Below are positions 23,901-37,700 of a stretch of DNA of 64,000 nt, piece after piece. The translations under genes were made by a program, and so were the position numbers. This DNA comes from Prosapia bicincta (taxonomy: Eukaryota > Arthropoda > Insecta > Hemiptera > Cercopidae): contig JBAIZL010000002.1 of assembly GCA_036971475.1 (NCBI GenBank), forward strand, positions 17,414,067-17,478,066, written 5' to 3'. Below the pieces are notes generated by a model. The model made no database searches, was not told the DNA's origin, and was given only the letters and a program-made list of their open reading frames with translations. Position 1 is the stretch's first letter. Each line of letters starts with the position of its first letter.

Positions 23901-26900
23901 ATATTTACAATTTATAAAGATAAAATAACATATCCTATACATTAAAACAGCTGTTCTACCACAAATCTATAATCACATAACATAAAATCACCTGTTTTAT
24001 GAAATCATATGTTATCACTTATTTGAAGCCAAATGGAACGAAAAAACTATATTGCATACGTTGCCCCTTTTCAGAAAAGTTTTTATTCCATACAAAACTA
24101 AAATTAATTCATTAAATTTAATTATTGAATTAATACTTGAATAAACTATATTAACATCAAGTGTCATCCACTACAAGTTTTAAAAAATCTATTTGAACTA
24201 GAGTGGACGAATAAAAAGTATTTTATTACGGTTATTATATATATAGGGAGAGTGTGAACTAAGAGAAGGAATTGAAAAAAAGAAAGAAATAATTTAAAAC
24301 ACGTGAAAATAAAATTAGCAGTGTGCTAAACCTTTTTATAACATTACTTATAACAGAAATCATCATACAGAAAGCATTTTGAGGTTGATTTTTATAACAG
24401 AAGTCAAGTTTTAGCAGGTGAACTTCTGGGTAGTATTTGTTAACACTTGTTTAGTATTATTAATACTACTGATATTACTAAATTATCATTTATGATTCTG
24501 CATCATTTGAAGTACTTTTAATACAGGTGCCATATCAGATGAGTGACCTTTTGGCTACAACAGTGTAAAACATTATTTCTGAAAAGTTTTTGTTCAAAAT
24601 ATATTTATTAACACTAGATAAAATTGTATATAATAATTAGTGATATACTAATGTACAATACATGCAGTTCTATAGCATCAACCTTTTGGAGGAGTATATC
24701 ACTTGACAGAAGATATATGCAACCATGTCAGTAGCAGTTTAAGCATTACACTGACTGCTTAAACATATGTCTGTGGCATATGTTTACCTGGCTGGCAGAT
24801 GGTGTGAGATATTTTCAAAACACAGTCTTTTATAAGCAACATGTGGTTTAATAGGGTATGTTAGATGGAGGTTCTATCATACTACAAATATTATTACAAC
24901 AGTATGTCCAATGATAAAACATTATTAAGATATCTCAAGACTTTTGCTCTTAAAACCAGAAACTATTGGAATAGCTAAATTTAACAACAAAAGCACTACA
25001 AAATTTATTTATTTAATTAAATAATAATCAATTAGGTAAAAATAATATAATCAATTATACTGACTACACCGCAATACATTCTTTTTAACTAAATAATCTT
25101 GCTGTGTTGTCTACTTACAGGGGAAGCGATGGGAGTCTTATACTTTGAACACAGCGCAAGAGCCCTGTCCTCTCTTCCTGCAATCCTAGAAATTTTGAAA
25201 GTTTTTTATTTACTGTAAAAAATTGCATAAAATCTTTGGAAATTGTTTATTACACCCACGAAACAGAGAGAAAATATTTAAATTTCAGAAGGTTGAAGTC
25301 CAACGAAAGAAAATAGATAGTTTTTTATTATTTCAAATATATGAGCTAAGTTCATTGTATTATTTTTAAAAGTAGACAAAAAACAATTAAGTAATGGTAA
25401 AATAATTTTATAAACACATCAAGATACATTTAGACCATGTATTTTTTCTTTAAATGTGATGTGTTAAATTAATGGTTGGAGTATATTGATCCAAATTGTG
25501 TGGAAAATTATTCTACTGTAATCCTGGTATTTCAATATACAGTAGAGTCTCGAAATTCCAAGTCCCGATTTTTTGAGCTTTAGTTACATTCGGGCCCGGC
25601 TTCGAGTCGGCTAAGCCACGGTATTAATCACCTAAGCCACCGGTGTTTAAAAACATTACCAAGTCAGCAATGCCGGTTTAATATAACAACTATAGTGGTG
25701 ATCAGATGGATAGAGAACTATTCAAAGAGTGTTTTTTAAAATAATTTTGTGCCCAAAACTGAAAGTTTTTAATAGCAAAGAATTTGCCTCGGAAGGCTAT
25801 TTTACTGTTAGGAGATCAACTGAAAATCTTTTTACACTATTACTGAAGATCAACTGTGATCTGATGATATCCATGATTTGTATCTTCCTGCAAATGTTAC
25901 GAGCCTAATCCAGCCGATGGTTCAGTATCCTGGAATGTTGAAAAAGAAATACACGCGTTACCTTTTACAATCCCTCTTGGAAGTGACTGAAGGGGGAGAA
26001 AGCATTGTATAGGGTTTCTAAAAAAAATTACAGTTAAGGGAGTTGTGTATTAGGTAGCCAAATCATGGATCAAAATAAAAGAAGAAGCATCAACTATGTC
26101 ATGGAATAAAATTCTGATGGTGACAAAATTGATAAGAGACACAAAAATATTCTGCTTTGATGAAAAAATGTGAAACAAAGGTCCTCTCCATTGGAAAAGA
26201 ATTTTACAAAATGTTAACGAGTATCACTGTGTCATTAGAATAGATGTTAACATTTTAAAATTCTCCTAAGCCATGAGTATAAAGGAATTTCTCTCGAAAG
26301 TTGAGGAATTTCTCATGAAGTTTTGTTTTCTATGCAGATCAGGACTTGTTAGGGATGGGCCAATACCTAAAATTTTTTATTCTGATTCTAAAGTTTTTCT
26401 ATCAATTCTCAATTCTCGTCAATTCTTGATTCTTTTAAGTTATTTAGGCCTACATGATATACTCTAATAATGATCTTAGTTAACATCTTGGTCAAATGTT
26501 GAAGTTTTTTAAAAGTTCTGTTTTAATGATAAACATATCAGATAAAAGTAATGATCTATTTAAAATTACAAATGTAAACTTCAGTTCACAATTACAATAT
26601 AACTTCAGTAATAGCAATTTCAATTTGTATAGCTGGAGAAATTCTAACTACTTATTCATTGTGGTTTTTTTTTATATCTATAAACCAGGTGCGTAGTAGT
26701 GTCAGCCAGAGATGTGGAGAGAGAGTGTCAAACCCACCCGAATGAGGGTGAGATAGCACAGGGAGACGAGCAGTGCCGATTGTCTTTGTTGTTTCATCAT
26801 AAATAATAATAATATTTTTGTTATCTCAAATCGGTATTTGCCTTAATAGTTTAATCTATTCACCTATTTGCTATAATAGTTTAATAGTTAAATTACACCG

Positions 26901-29900
26901 CACACGTATTTTATCTGTTGAAAAAACAAGAATCGGAAACAGCACTGTAATCAATGGAGAATTGAGTATCGACGATTGCTCAATACCATTAGAATCGACA
27001 ATTCCTGGAGTCGAGAATCAAAATCAGCCGATCCCTAGTTTAATATGAGAGCACCAATACTTACATAATTTTATGGAGTTCAACAGCAATCTGAGTCCCT
27101 ACAACTGCATTGTTTTTGACCAATGCAATGTATGTTCTTAGTTAAGGAAAAAATAATCACACAATTAAATAGCTTTTAAATGTTATCAAATTAGTTTTAG
27201 GCATTATATAAAACTTTCAAATTACAAGTGATGAGTTTGAGTAAATGGTAAATAGGCTTTTTATAACATAAATTAGTGCTAGATCAAAATTAATAAAAGT
27301 TTCTTAACATGCCAGCAAAAGTAGCTGTACTTTTGATGAAATTTTTAAGGATTTACAAAAAATTTGTAACTGCTAATTTTTTTATTATTTTTTTTAATTG
27401 TTACTGATTCTACATAAACTTAAACAAATGGTACTTGAAATAAACAAGAGAAATATATAAAACTTTAAATTACAAAAAAATCCATTTTTTCAATTTTATT
27501 TATAAACACAATAACTCTATTTACAATAAAAATATTAGACAAAAACCCCAATACCACATATAACTAAAATTACAAGTTACCTAGTTATAAGATTAAATCC
27601 TTAAGTACATTTCAATGACCATGTTATAATTATCAGAGCGCCCTAATAAAAAAATTACAATCTACAATACCTTCAGGCCAGTCAACTTTGAAAATTATTG
27701 TATTCTAAGTTGTAATTTTGTAAAAAGACCCTCTGATGATGATATGGTCATTGAAATGTACATAAGGATTTAATTTTAGGCAACTTGTAATATTAGTTAC
27801 TTTCGATTATTTTTGTGATATTGGGATTTTTGTTAATATTTTTATTCTAATATAATGACCACTGAGCTATTGATGTTATATAAATAATGTTTTGAAAAAT
27901 ACATTTTTACTGTAATTCAAAGCAAATGCATTTTAGATATTTAGTCTTGGCATTTTCAAGGATGACTCTACAGTAACAAGTAGCTAAAATTTTGTTCTTA
28001 AAGCTCATTACAAAACCTATCAACAATCTTTATATAATGATGGGAGTGCAAGGAGGTAAAAGTTTCTTTATGTACGGAAGTTTAATTTTCTCTTACTACC
28101 GCTTGCCAGAGTATTTAACATGCAGCCATAACAATATATATTTTGAAGGTAACTATTTTATAAAGTACGAGGTCTGTTCAAAAAATACACGGACTGTTTG
28201 AATTTCGCGGCTCTAGTTAGTTTCAGGAGAATCTGCTTGGTGTTGCTAGGTTTGTATAACTCAGCTGATTAAAACGCGGTATTTCAGTCGTAGATATCTT
28301 CATTTGTTGATGAGTTACACGCAGTTTAGTAAAGAGTGTTTTTTTCATTTGTCGGATTGTAAAATAGACATTTCCACTTTTGCAAACAGTGCCTTTAGAA
28401 TCACATTGCCAACTCATTCTTTTGTTCATTGTGTAACATATGTCAATGTTATATTGTCAATGTCCACTGATTTATAACACAACTCTTTTTGACCATGTTG
28501 TTATATAGTCAACCACAAATTATTTTTAGAAATAAATAAAAGGGACTGATTTTGTAATGTTTGTCTAAACAGATGCTGCCTTTTTATACACTATTTTCTG
28601 TCTTCTGTATATGTGGGTACTGTAATTTTTTACAGTATGTGGTTATGTTGTATATGGATTGAATAATGAAGAAATTCTATTGTGTTACCACAAGTCTACA
28701 GTTTTTGCCTATAGTGTTTACAGATCGTTTCGAAGATGTGCGGTATTTTACAATGAATAAGTATTTTACAAAAAAAAAAAAACATAATTTTTAGTTTTTG
28801 AATTTTGTAGTCCATTACGTTCTGTGAATCTTATTAATCACTTAAACAATAGTTTATGTCTATCCGAACTTTATATTTAGTAAATGTGTTAAAACTTACT
28901 GAGACAGAACGTTTTCGATCGCTATGTGCCTATCTTCATCAGTGTCTTCTGCTTGGAGATGTTGGGTCAAGCGGTGACGGTTTTAAAGGTAGGTTTTCGA
29001 TAGTATAAAAGAGTATGTGTGATTTGTATTGTGTTTGTTCGTTTAATGTGTTTGTACTTTGTGTTTTTGTGTGTCTGTAAATTTCATATTGTTCTAGTGT
29101 GTTGAGATGTGTGGTATTTTACAATGAATAAGTATTTTACAAAAAAAAAAAAACATAATTTTTAGTTTTTGAATTTTGTAGTCCATTACGTTCTGTGAAT
29201 CTTATTAATCACTTAAACAATAGTTTATGTCTATCCGAACTTTATATTTAGTAAATGTGTTAAAACTTACTGAGACAGAACGTTTTCGATCGCTATGTGC
29301 CTATCTTCATCAGTGTCTTCTGCTTGGAGATGTTGGGTCAAGCGGTGACGGTTTTAAAGGTAGGTTTTCGATAGTATAAAAGAGTATGTGTGATTTGTAT
29401 TGTGTTTGTTCGTTTAATGTGTTTGTACTTTGTGTTTTTGTGTGTCTGTAAATTTCATATTGTTCTAGTGTGTTGAGATGTGGTCCAATTCTTGTTGATA
29501 TGTAGGATTTCTAGGTTATGGTAAATATCTGTGTATTTGTGTCCTGTTTTTTTTAATGTGATTATAAAATGTTGAGTTGGTATTCTGTTTGTGTTCTTCG
29601 ACTCTTTGTTGAAAGCTGCGACCTGTTTGTCCAATGTAGAATTTGTTACATTTGTCGTAGTTCAGTTTATATACGCCTGGTGCTTGTAGTTTATCTTTGT
29701 TGTTGGTGTCTTGTTGTATTTTGTATTGTAACTTGTTATTAGTTTTGTATGCTATTTTGTATCCTATTTTTTGAAATTTGCCGGCTATTTTGTTTGTTGT
29801 TTTGATTATGTATGGTAATGTGATGTTTTTGTTTTCCCTGTCTGTAGTGTTAATTTTAGTGTTTTTTTTTTTTGTATTTTGTACCATAGTTTGTCTATTA

Positions 29901-32900
29901 TTGAGGTGTTGTATCCATTTGTGTATGCTGAATATTTAATTGTGTCTAGTTCTTTGTTTATGTTTTCTGTGGTCATTGGGACTTCTTTAAGTTTAGGAAG
30001 CATGGATCTGAAGGCAGCGTGTTTGTGTTGGATAGGGTGGTTTGAGGTGTTGTGGATAAGTGTCTCTGTTGTTATGGGGTTTCTGTAAATTTTTGAAGCT
30101 GTGTTTTTGTGTGTGGCTTTTTGTTATGGTTAGGTCGAGGAAGTTTAGGGATCGGTTGGTTTCAATTTCTGAAGTGAAGTGGAGTTTTAGGTGTATTTTA
30201 TTAGTGCAGGTGAGAAGTTTTTCGCATTGACGGGAGTTGCCTCTGTATAGTGTTATGATATCATCGAAGTATCTGTACCAGTAAATGATTTTGTGTGCAT
30301 GTGTTGTAGAAAAATTCCACTTAGGACACTATTGATAGGACTTCCCATTGGTAGGACATCAAGTTTGAGTTGTGGGTGAAATAGTTTTGTTTGGTGATGG
30401 TTTGGAGGATGTTTATGATTTCGGTAACATGGGTTTTAGGTATGTTGTTCTGTATTAATCGGGTTTCTAGGATGTTGAGCGTTTCGGGTATGGGTATGTT
30501 GGTGTACATATTTGTTATGTCGTTTGACAGTAATGTTGAATTGTGTGGTATGTTTATGTCTTTTATTTTATTTATGAGGTTTGTTCTGTTTTTTATGTGT
30601 GTTTCTGTGTTCAAGTTTATGGATTGTCTGATTATTATGTCCATGTATTTTGCTAGTTTATGTGTAGGGGCATTCTGGTAGTTGATGATGGCTCGGATGG
30701 GGACATTGGGTCTGTGAATTTTGGGAAGAGCGCGGAAGGTAGGTGCTTCAGGGTGGATTTGTTTTTGTTGATTATGTATTTAGATGTATTAATTGGTTCT
30801 GTGATATTTCTCTGTTGGGTCTGTATGTAGTTGTACTATATTATTATTTATTATGTAATCATTGATTTTGTCATTTAGGCTGTCTGTCATATTAAACGAA
30901 CAAACACAATACAAGTCACACATACTCTTTGATACTATCGAAAACCGCCAACGCTTGACCCGACATCTCCAAGCAGAAGACACTGATGAAGATCGCCACA
31001 TAGTGATCGAAAACGTTCTGTCTCAGTAAGCTTTAACAAATTTACAAAATTTAAAGTTCGGATAGTCATAAACTATTGTTTAAGTGATTAATAATTTTTA
31101 GCAAAGAAATTGTCAGTAAACGTAAGTTAAAGTTAGGTTAACATGAAAAGTTAATTGAATTTTAAAAATATTAACAAATATGACTATAATTTTAAAAATT
31201 AGAAAAAATAAAGAAAAGATTAGAAAAAATAAAAAGTGTAAAAATGTTTCAAGAATATCAACATAGCTCCCAGCGGCCATATCAGGGCAGGCGCATGTTG
31301 CTAATCAAAGGGTTAAGAACAAATATCATTTACTTGGATAAATACTAATGACACAATAAATATGGAATTACTGCAAAATTATCTATTTTATATGCATCTC
31401 ATAAGTACAAGTATTGTAGCATCATGCCCAATCCTTAACCATCTCTTATTTTGTGGCAATAACAATCTAAATATGATCTCCAGTTTAAAGTATGATATTT
31501 CTTGATTCCATCTTCTCATGAACTACTAGTTTTTAACTAAAAACACTTGTAAATTGTTATACTTGCCTATAGTAGCACTTACTTTGTTGAGGACAGCCGT
31601 TTTGTCCCATTGTCAATTCAACATTCTTAACAAACAATTTAAACTCAACAACATATACAACTCTGCTGGTATTTACAAACTAACTTGCAGTTTGTGCTTC
31701 AGTTTTTACATAGGCCAGCATGAAGGTCATTTTATACACGCTACCAAGAACACATAAAACACTAACACACAAAACTACCCAATCGAACTTCGCTGAATAT
31801 TTCTTATCCACAAACCATAACTACACAAACATAATATCTAACCTAAAAATTCATCACAAACAAAACAAAAATAACCAACGATACACAACTGAACAATATG
31901 AAACATACAAACATTTTAAACTACACCCTACACACACACACTCAAGACCCAATTACATTATAGCTCACATACACTTTTTAACATCATAACTTCTAATACT
32001 CACCAAAATACACTCACATTTCTACCCTAATATCCCACCCCACCCTAACCTACAAAAACCATGAGATCAGTTATGGTCTGAGTTGACAAAGGGGCACATC
32101 TCCCAAAACGGCCGTCCTCAACAATATAAAGTCAGTGTTACTACAGGCTAGTGTAACAATTTACAGGTGTTTTTAGTTAAGAATGCCAGTGAAGTGAAAT
32201 AATAATTTTATGTTATATCATAAAACTTACGAAACTTTTCATATTAACTACTGTGCAACAATAGATCATTTCAACAATAAAATAAAGGTTTACTTTTTAA
32301 ATAACCTGGAATAAACTGAAAAAGAAGAAAATGGGACACTCTGCTACAATGAGATATACAAGATTATAACAAATTTTAAATTATAAGAAATATGAATATT
32401 GTTTATTTTATATTTTTCTCCGTTCTGCCAAAGAATTACTTACAAAACTGAAAACTCTTAGATAAACAGTGTTAACATTTGTATTCCAATCCTTCAACTA
32501 ACAACTGCTCTTTCTGAATTGAAACCAATTTTCTGTCTGCATTTTGTTAAATTAATAGGTTTAAAAAAATATTATCCCTATTTTTATATTATAATAGTAA
32601 GTAAAAAAATGTGGTTTGCTACCTAAGCTAGTAACCGATAAGATACATTTAAAATAATAAAACAAATGGCAATCTAAATTAACTCTAGTTCCAATTAATT
32701 TATTTTGTAATTTATACTGTAAAAATAGCAAACTTACTGAAAACTAAATTTTATATTATTATAGAATATTGGCAATTTTTTCGACGACTATATTCAATAA
32801 TTTCATTTGAAGAGATATATTTGAAAGATGTTATTTGTTACTGTTAAAAATTTTGACCCCATATATTATTTCAAAAGAATTGTTAGAGGATACTAGTGTT

Positions 32901-34676
32901 TAGAGATATGCCTTCAGTCAGGTGTGCCAACTTTTCCAACACAAATGGTGTTACTGCTTTACCTTTCATTCCACATTCATCGGCTGATTTTAGGGCTGAT
33001 TCTATGTTCTGTTCCATAACATCATCTGAAAAAAAAACCAAAAAGATATTTTATAAGCTTGTGAGTGCTCCTTCCATAAAGATCAATGAAACAATAATCA
33101 TAGGTTTATGATATATCAAACTTTTGATTTTAAGGTAATTGCTTACTAAATGTTTATAGGTTTCCTGGATGCATACTTTTTTAAATTGTAGAACTCACAA
33201 AAAAGTAGTAAGTGAAAAACAATTCTCGCAAGAAAAACAATATGCAAAATCATTGTTAACTCACTACACAGTTTCACATTGTAGAATTTACTTATTTTTT
33301 TTAACGCTTAAGCCACCTGTGACTAGCTGTAAATGTTCTCAAACAGTTCCAACAATATTAAGAATGAATAATGAAATAATAATCATCAGCATTATTTTAT
33401 TATTCATTCTTGATAGAGATGGTCAATCCAGTGACTTTATTGGATCGGTGATTTTAGTGACAGGGCCAGGTTTGGATCAGTGACTTTAGTACTGGTGACA
33501 AGGGATACTGAGACAGATCTGTATGTGCCAATAACAGGCAGGCATACACACTAGTAAAATGATTTCACACCTTGGTGTTTTTCTTTTTTTGAAGGCTTGT
33601 TTTTTTTAAAATAAACCCTTACGAAATTAAGAACAAACTACTGAGTGCAAAGTTACATCTACTGTACACAACACTCACTTTCTCAAAATTTGACATAAAT
33701 TGACCATCTACAGACTACGTAAATGAGTATAACCAGTGACAGTGACAAATAAACCAATGACAAACCTTGGTATAAGGCCCAAAGCTGTGTTCCTAGCACA
33801 TCTCTAGGAATTCTGATATTTGTAATTTTTAGACCCACTAAAACGTCACGTATAGTAAAACCAAGAAGTTTGGGCTCAGCCATTCTTATTATTTTTGCTT
33901 GTAAGAAAAAAAAACCAGCCTATAACTCAATAGGTTCGTGAAATATCCAATTGAAATTAATATCTTGAAATTGTTAGAAATATCCATTTATATTTTGTTG
34001 AAAATCTGAATGTCTAAGACTCGTTTCTTAATCAACCTTTCAATACAAAGGAAACAGCCCTCCGTATCTCATGTCTCTGTCTCTAATAGTGATCAACGCG
34101 CCTTGCTTGGCATCACTGGTTTCAGTATTGGCCCAATCACAACAGAGACAATCCCCTCTCTCTCCTTCAGTCAATGACACTGCACATAATCGGCGCCGTG
34201 AGCCGAGCAGTGAGAGCAGAGTCAGTGACAGCGACAATGAACCAATGACAGCCATTTAATTCAGTGACTGCGACTTTTTGTCCAATCACAACAGAGAGAA
34301 CTTCCGCTCAATTCCTTGTCACTGGTACCACCAGCAACAAACGAATATCAGTGACAGGTCACCCTAACAAAATATTGACCACCCCTAAATCCTGATGATA
34401 TATATTACTATTGTAAGTAATTTTATCCACCATTAAGTGATTTGACAATGGTCAAGTGACCGAAAGGCGCCTCATCACACAAGGTAAAATCATTGCACTT
34501 AATGGTGGATAAACTTACTTACATTAGTAATATATTAACTAGTACAATATACCTTAAGGTAGCAGCGCTTCGAGCAGTTTAAACCCGCTCCCAAGTTAAT
34601 AAAAAAAAAATATATATATATTAACTTCATAAAGTCAGTGCAACGGAAAAACAATGGGTAACCTAAAATATCAAGA

Positions 34677-34707
<31 letters not shown>

Positions 34708-37700
34708 AACACATTTTAGATGGTGTTACATATTAAAAATAAGATTCAGAAAACAAACATGAATTAATTGCAAAATGTAACAATAAAAAAGTATATAAAA
34801 AAATTGTGAAGTTGTAAATTTTAATCTATGGGGGATACTGACCTCTAGCGAGTAAATCTGAAACTAATAATATGCGCAGATCGCTGCGCGGTAATTAGGA
34901 TGGAAGCGTGCTGGCCATGATTAAACTCTCTCAATATAAAAATGTAGCTGGGAAAGCACGTCTCGAAAACCGAGGAGCAAAGAAATGTTTTTATTTTAAA
35001 GTGTAAAGTTATTTAAAGTTTTATTTTATTTGAAGAAATGCTACGTATAATATATTTGTGCTAAATTTCTGTCTCGTCCAAACCATGGAGTCAACTGCAC
35101 GTGCATTAAGATAGCAGAGCGAGGAAAAGTTTAATTTTTTTAAAGATGTAACAGTTTCTTATATTCTTTTTGTTTAGTAGATGAAATGCTGTGTTACGGT
35201 ACAATGCCGAGACCAAATTCATAATTACGAGCGAGATGATACAATCAGCAGAACAGGGAATCCAAAGAACAACGCATGGCTTCACCAGTTGTAACAAAAA
35301 CAGCGAAGTTGTAAAAAATTAAGCAGTTTAGTGAACAAGTTGCGAATTTAACTTTTAAAACAGTAACCATTCAAAATTTAAAACTCCAAACGTTCAATGC
35401 TGTATTTCTTTTATTAATAATGAATTAAATGTAATTTTTTGGCATCATGTTGTAGATTTTTTATAAGTTGAAATTATAAAATTAAATATAAAATGAACAC
35501 GCACAGCAAACTCGAAAAAAGGGTCATTTCTCAGCTGTAGATTTGTAGACATTAAAGCTCTAAATAAAAAATTAATCTGTAAAATTTATAAAATATGTAA
35601 CTAGAGTAGTATTTCTCTAATATGTTTGTTTTATGATCTAATACATTTTTCTCAATAAAATAACGTTGATTGTTTGAATTAAAAATTTGTGAGTTGAATT
35701 ATTTAACGAACACATAACTCTTGCATTTCAATTAAATTTGACATTGCAGGTCAACTAATTAATTATGTAACTAAACCACTGCAATATTTAATATCAGCCT
35801 TAATTCCTCAGGGATTAAAGTTTAAAACAAAATCAGTTACATAAATTGCGCAACTCTGCTGGTTTTGTTGTTTTCTAAATATGAGTCACATAAATTGCGC
35901 ATAAAAATTCTAGAGGAATTAATGTTCTAAAATAAATTTGTTACAATATATACCGTCCAAATTCGCATAAATATAATGATATAGTCACACAAAAAAAAGA
36001 TTCTACTTACGTTTAATATGTTCGTCAGCTTCAGGGACAGGTACAGCTAAAAGAATTCCTGATTCAAGTTTAAGTTGTTGCAATGAGTGTACTAGCTCTG
36101 CAGCTTCATTTACACTGCTCACATTGTATGGTGCAAGATGACCACTCTGTCGAGTGTAGAAGGCAGGGAAATCTTTTGTGGAACCAAATGTTGCAACACA
36201 TACACCCTGAGTCTCCTTTACAAGAAAATACCATCAAATTAAAAGCATTAAATTTATAAAACCTTTACAAGATTGTAACAATGACTAAATATATTTCTGA
36301 CCAAAATAAGTTAATTACTGTCATAGCTAAATGTTTTAGCATTTACTGATGGTATCTAAACATATTTATCAAATAAGATAAAACAGTTATATACTCACAC
36401 ATTACCACTCAAAGTTTTAGTAACTTGTACAGATTACATCAAGCTATTTGATAAACATACAAAATATAAAATTGTTAGTACACTCATCTTCACTTCTGTT
36501 AGGAATATTTGTATATATTTGAGTACATTTTTCTGCCTTCCCTAACATTGCTATATTTTCCTTTGTTGACATGTTTCGGAATGACTCCAAAATATGGGAA
36601 ACATGATTATAATTATGCTACATATCTATTTAAAGAGGGCCATACACTGCAAGAAATGAAAAATACAATGAAAATTTTACATTTGTTAATAAAAGAAGAC
36701 GTTAGAATATTGTAGAAAATTTGGAAATTTTTAAAGCAAAGTTAAAGAAAGAAAATATAATAAATGAACAAATAAATACAAAGTTGGATATTATTTTTAA
36801 AGGTTAAAGTTAATAATTAGCTAAATGGGAGGAGTCAAGAGAAGGCGTTTAGCAATAGGAAGTGAGGTCTGCAAGTGATGGGGGCATGGCTAAGGGTATA
36901 TAAAGACAAACTCAAGATTTGGGCAAAGAGTACTATTTAAGTTTTGAAAATTGACTCATTCCAAAACGTGTCAACAAAAGAGAATATTGTAATGTTAGGA
37001 AAGTAGGGAAATGTACTCGAATATATACAAATATTCCTAACAGAAATGAATTTCTTAAATAAGTTTATTATAAATTTCAACTCGAATTTGTATATTGACT
37101 CAATAGATGAGGGTTATTTTACAGAAATAACAATATGTTGTGATGTTATATGATAGGCATATAACCTACACTTTTTTCAATTCCTACTATTAGTTTACAC
37201 TCTCCTTATATATCTTGTTAAAATTTTCAATCGTTACGAAAATATTTTCTATTCATCCGCTCAAGTTCAAATACATTTTTTAAAACTTGAAATGGATGAC
37301 ACTTGATGTGATAACATTTTTTTTCAAATATCAATTCATTAATTAAATTTAATGATTTAATTTTAGTTTTATATGGGAGAAAACCTTTTCACAAAAGCAG
37401 CAAGGTATGCAATATAGTTATTTCGTCCCATTTGGCTTAAAATAAGTGATAACATATGATTTCATAAAATAGCTGATTTTATATTATAAGTTATGGGGTA
37501 GAACAGTTGTTTCAATGCATTGGTTATGTTACTTTATTTATATTAAGTGTAATTATTTAGTAAGAAGTAATTAAAATAACATTTTTCTTTGTTGACTAAG
37601 TAGGTTGATACTACATTATGTTCATTTAAACAGTTTGTGCTCTACTTATTAAAGTAAAAATAGTTATTTAGCCTTATCTAGAAAGATTATTCACATTTAA

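Larger units (their letters stand above)
28734..31060 (-). mobile_element. Family C Penelope-like element with tandem and inverted terminal repeats
   Basis: A 371-bp unit occurs twice in tandem at the 3' side (28734-29104 and 29105-29475) and part of it again, inverted, at the 5' side (about 30896-31060). Between them the minus strand reads the Penelope RT and GIY-YIG domains. The arrangement (sense repeats downstream, inverted repeat upstream) is the known pLTR pattern of Penelope elements. Confidence 0.85.

Noticed and set aside
28223..28429. Minus-strand 68-codon ORF
   Set aside because: No domain recognised; lies in a decayed mariner-end region.
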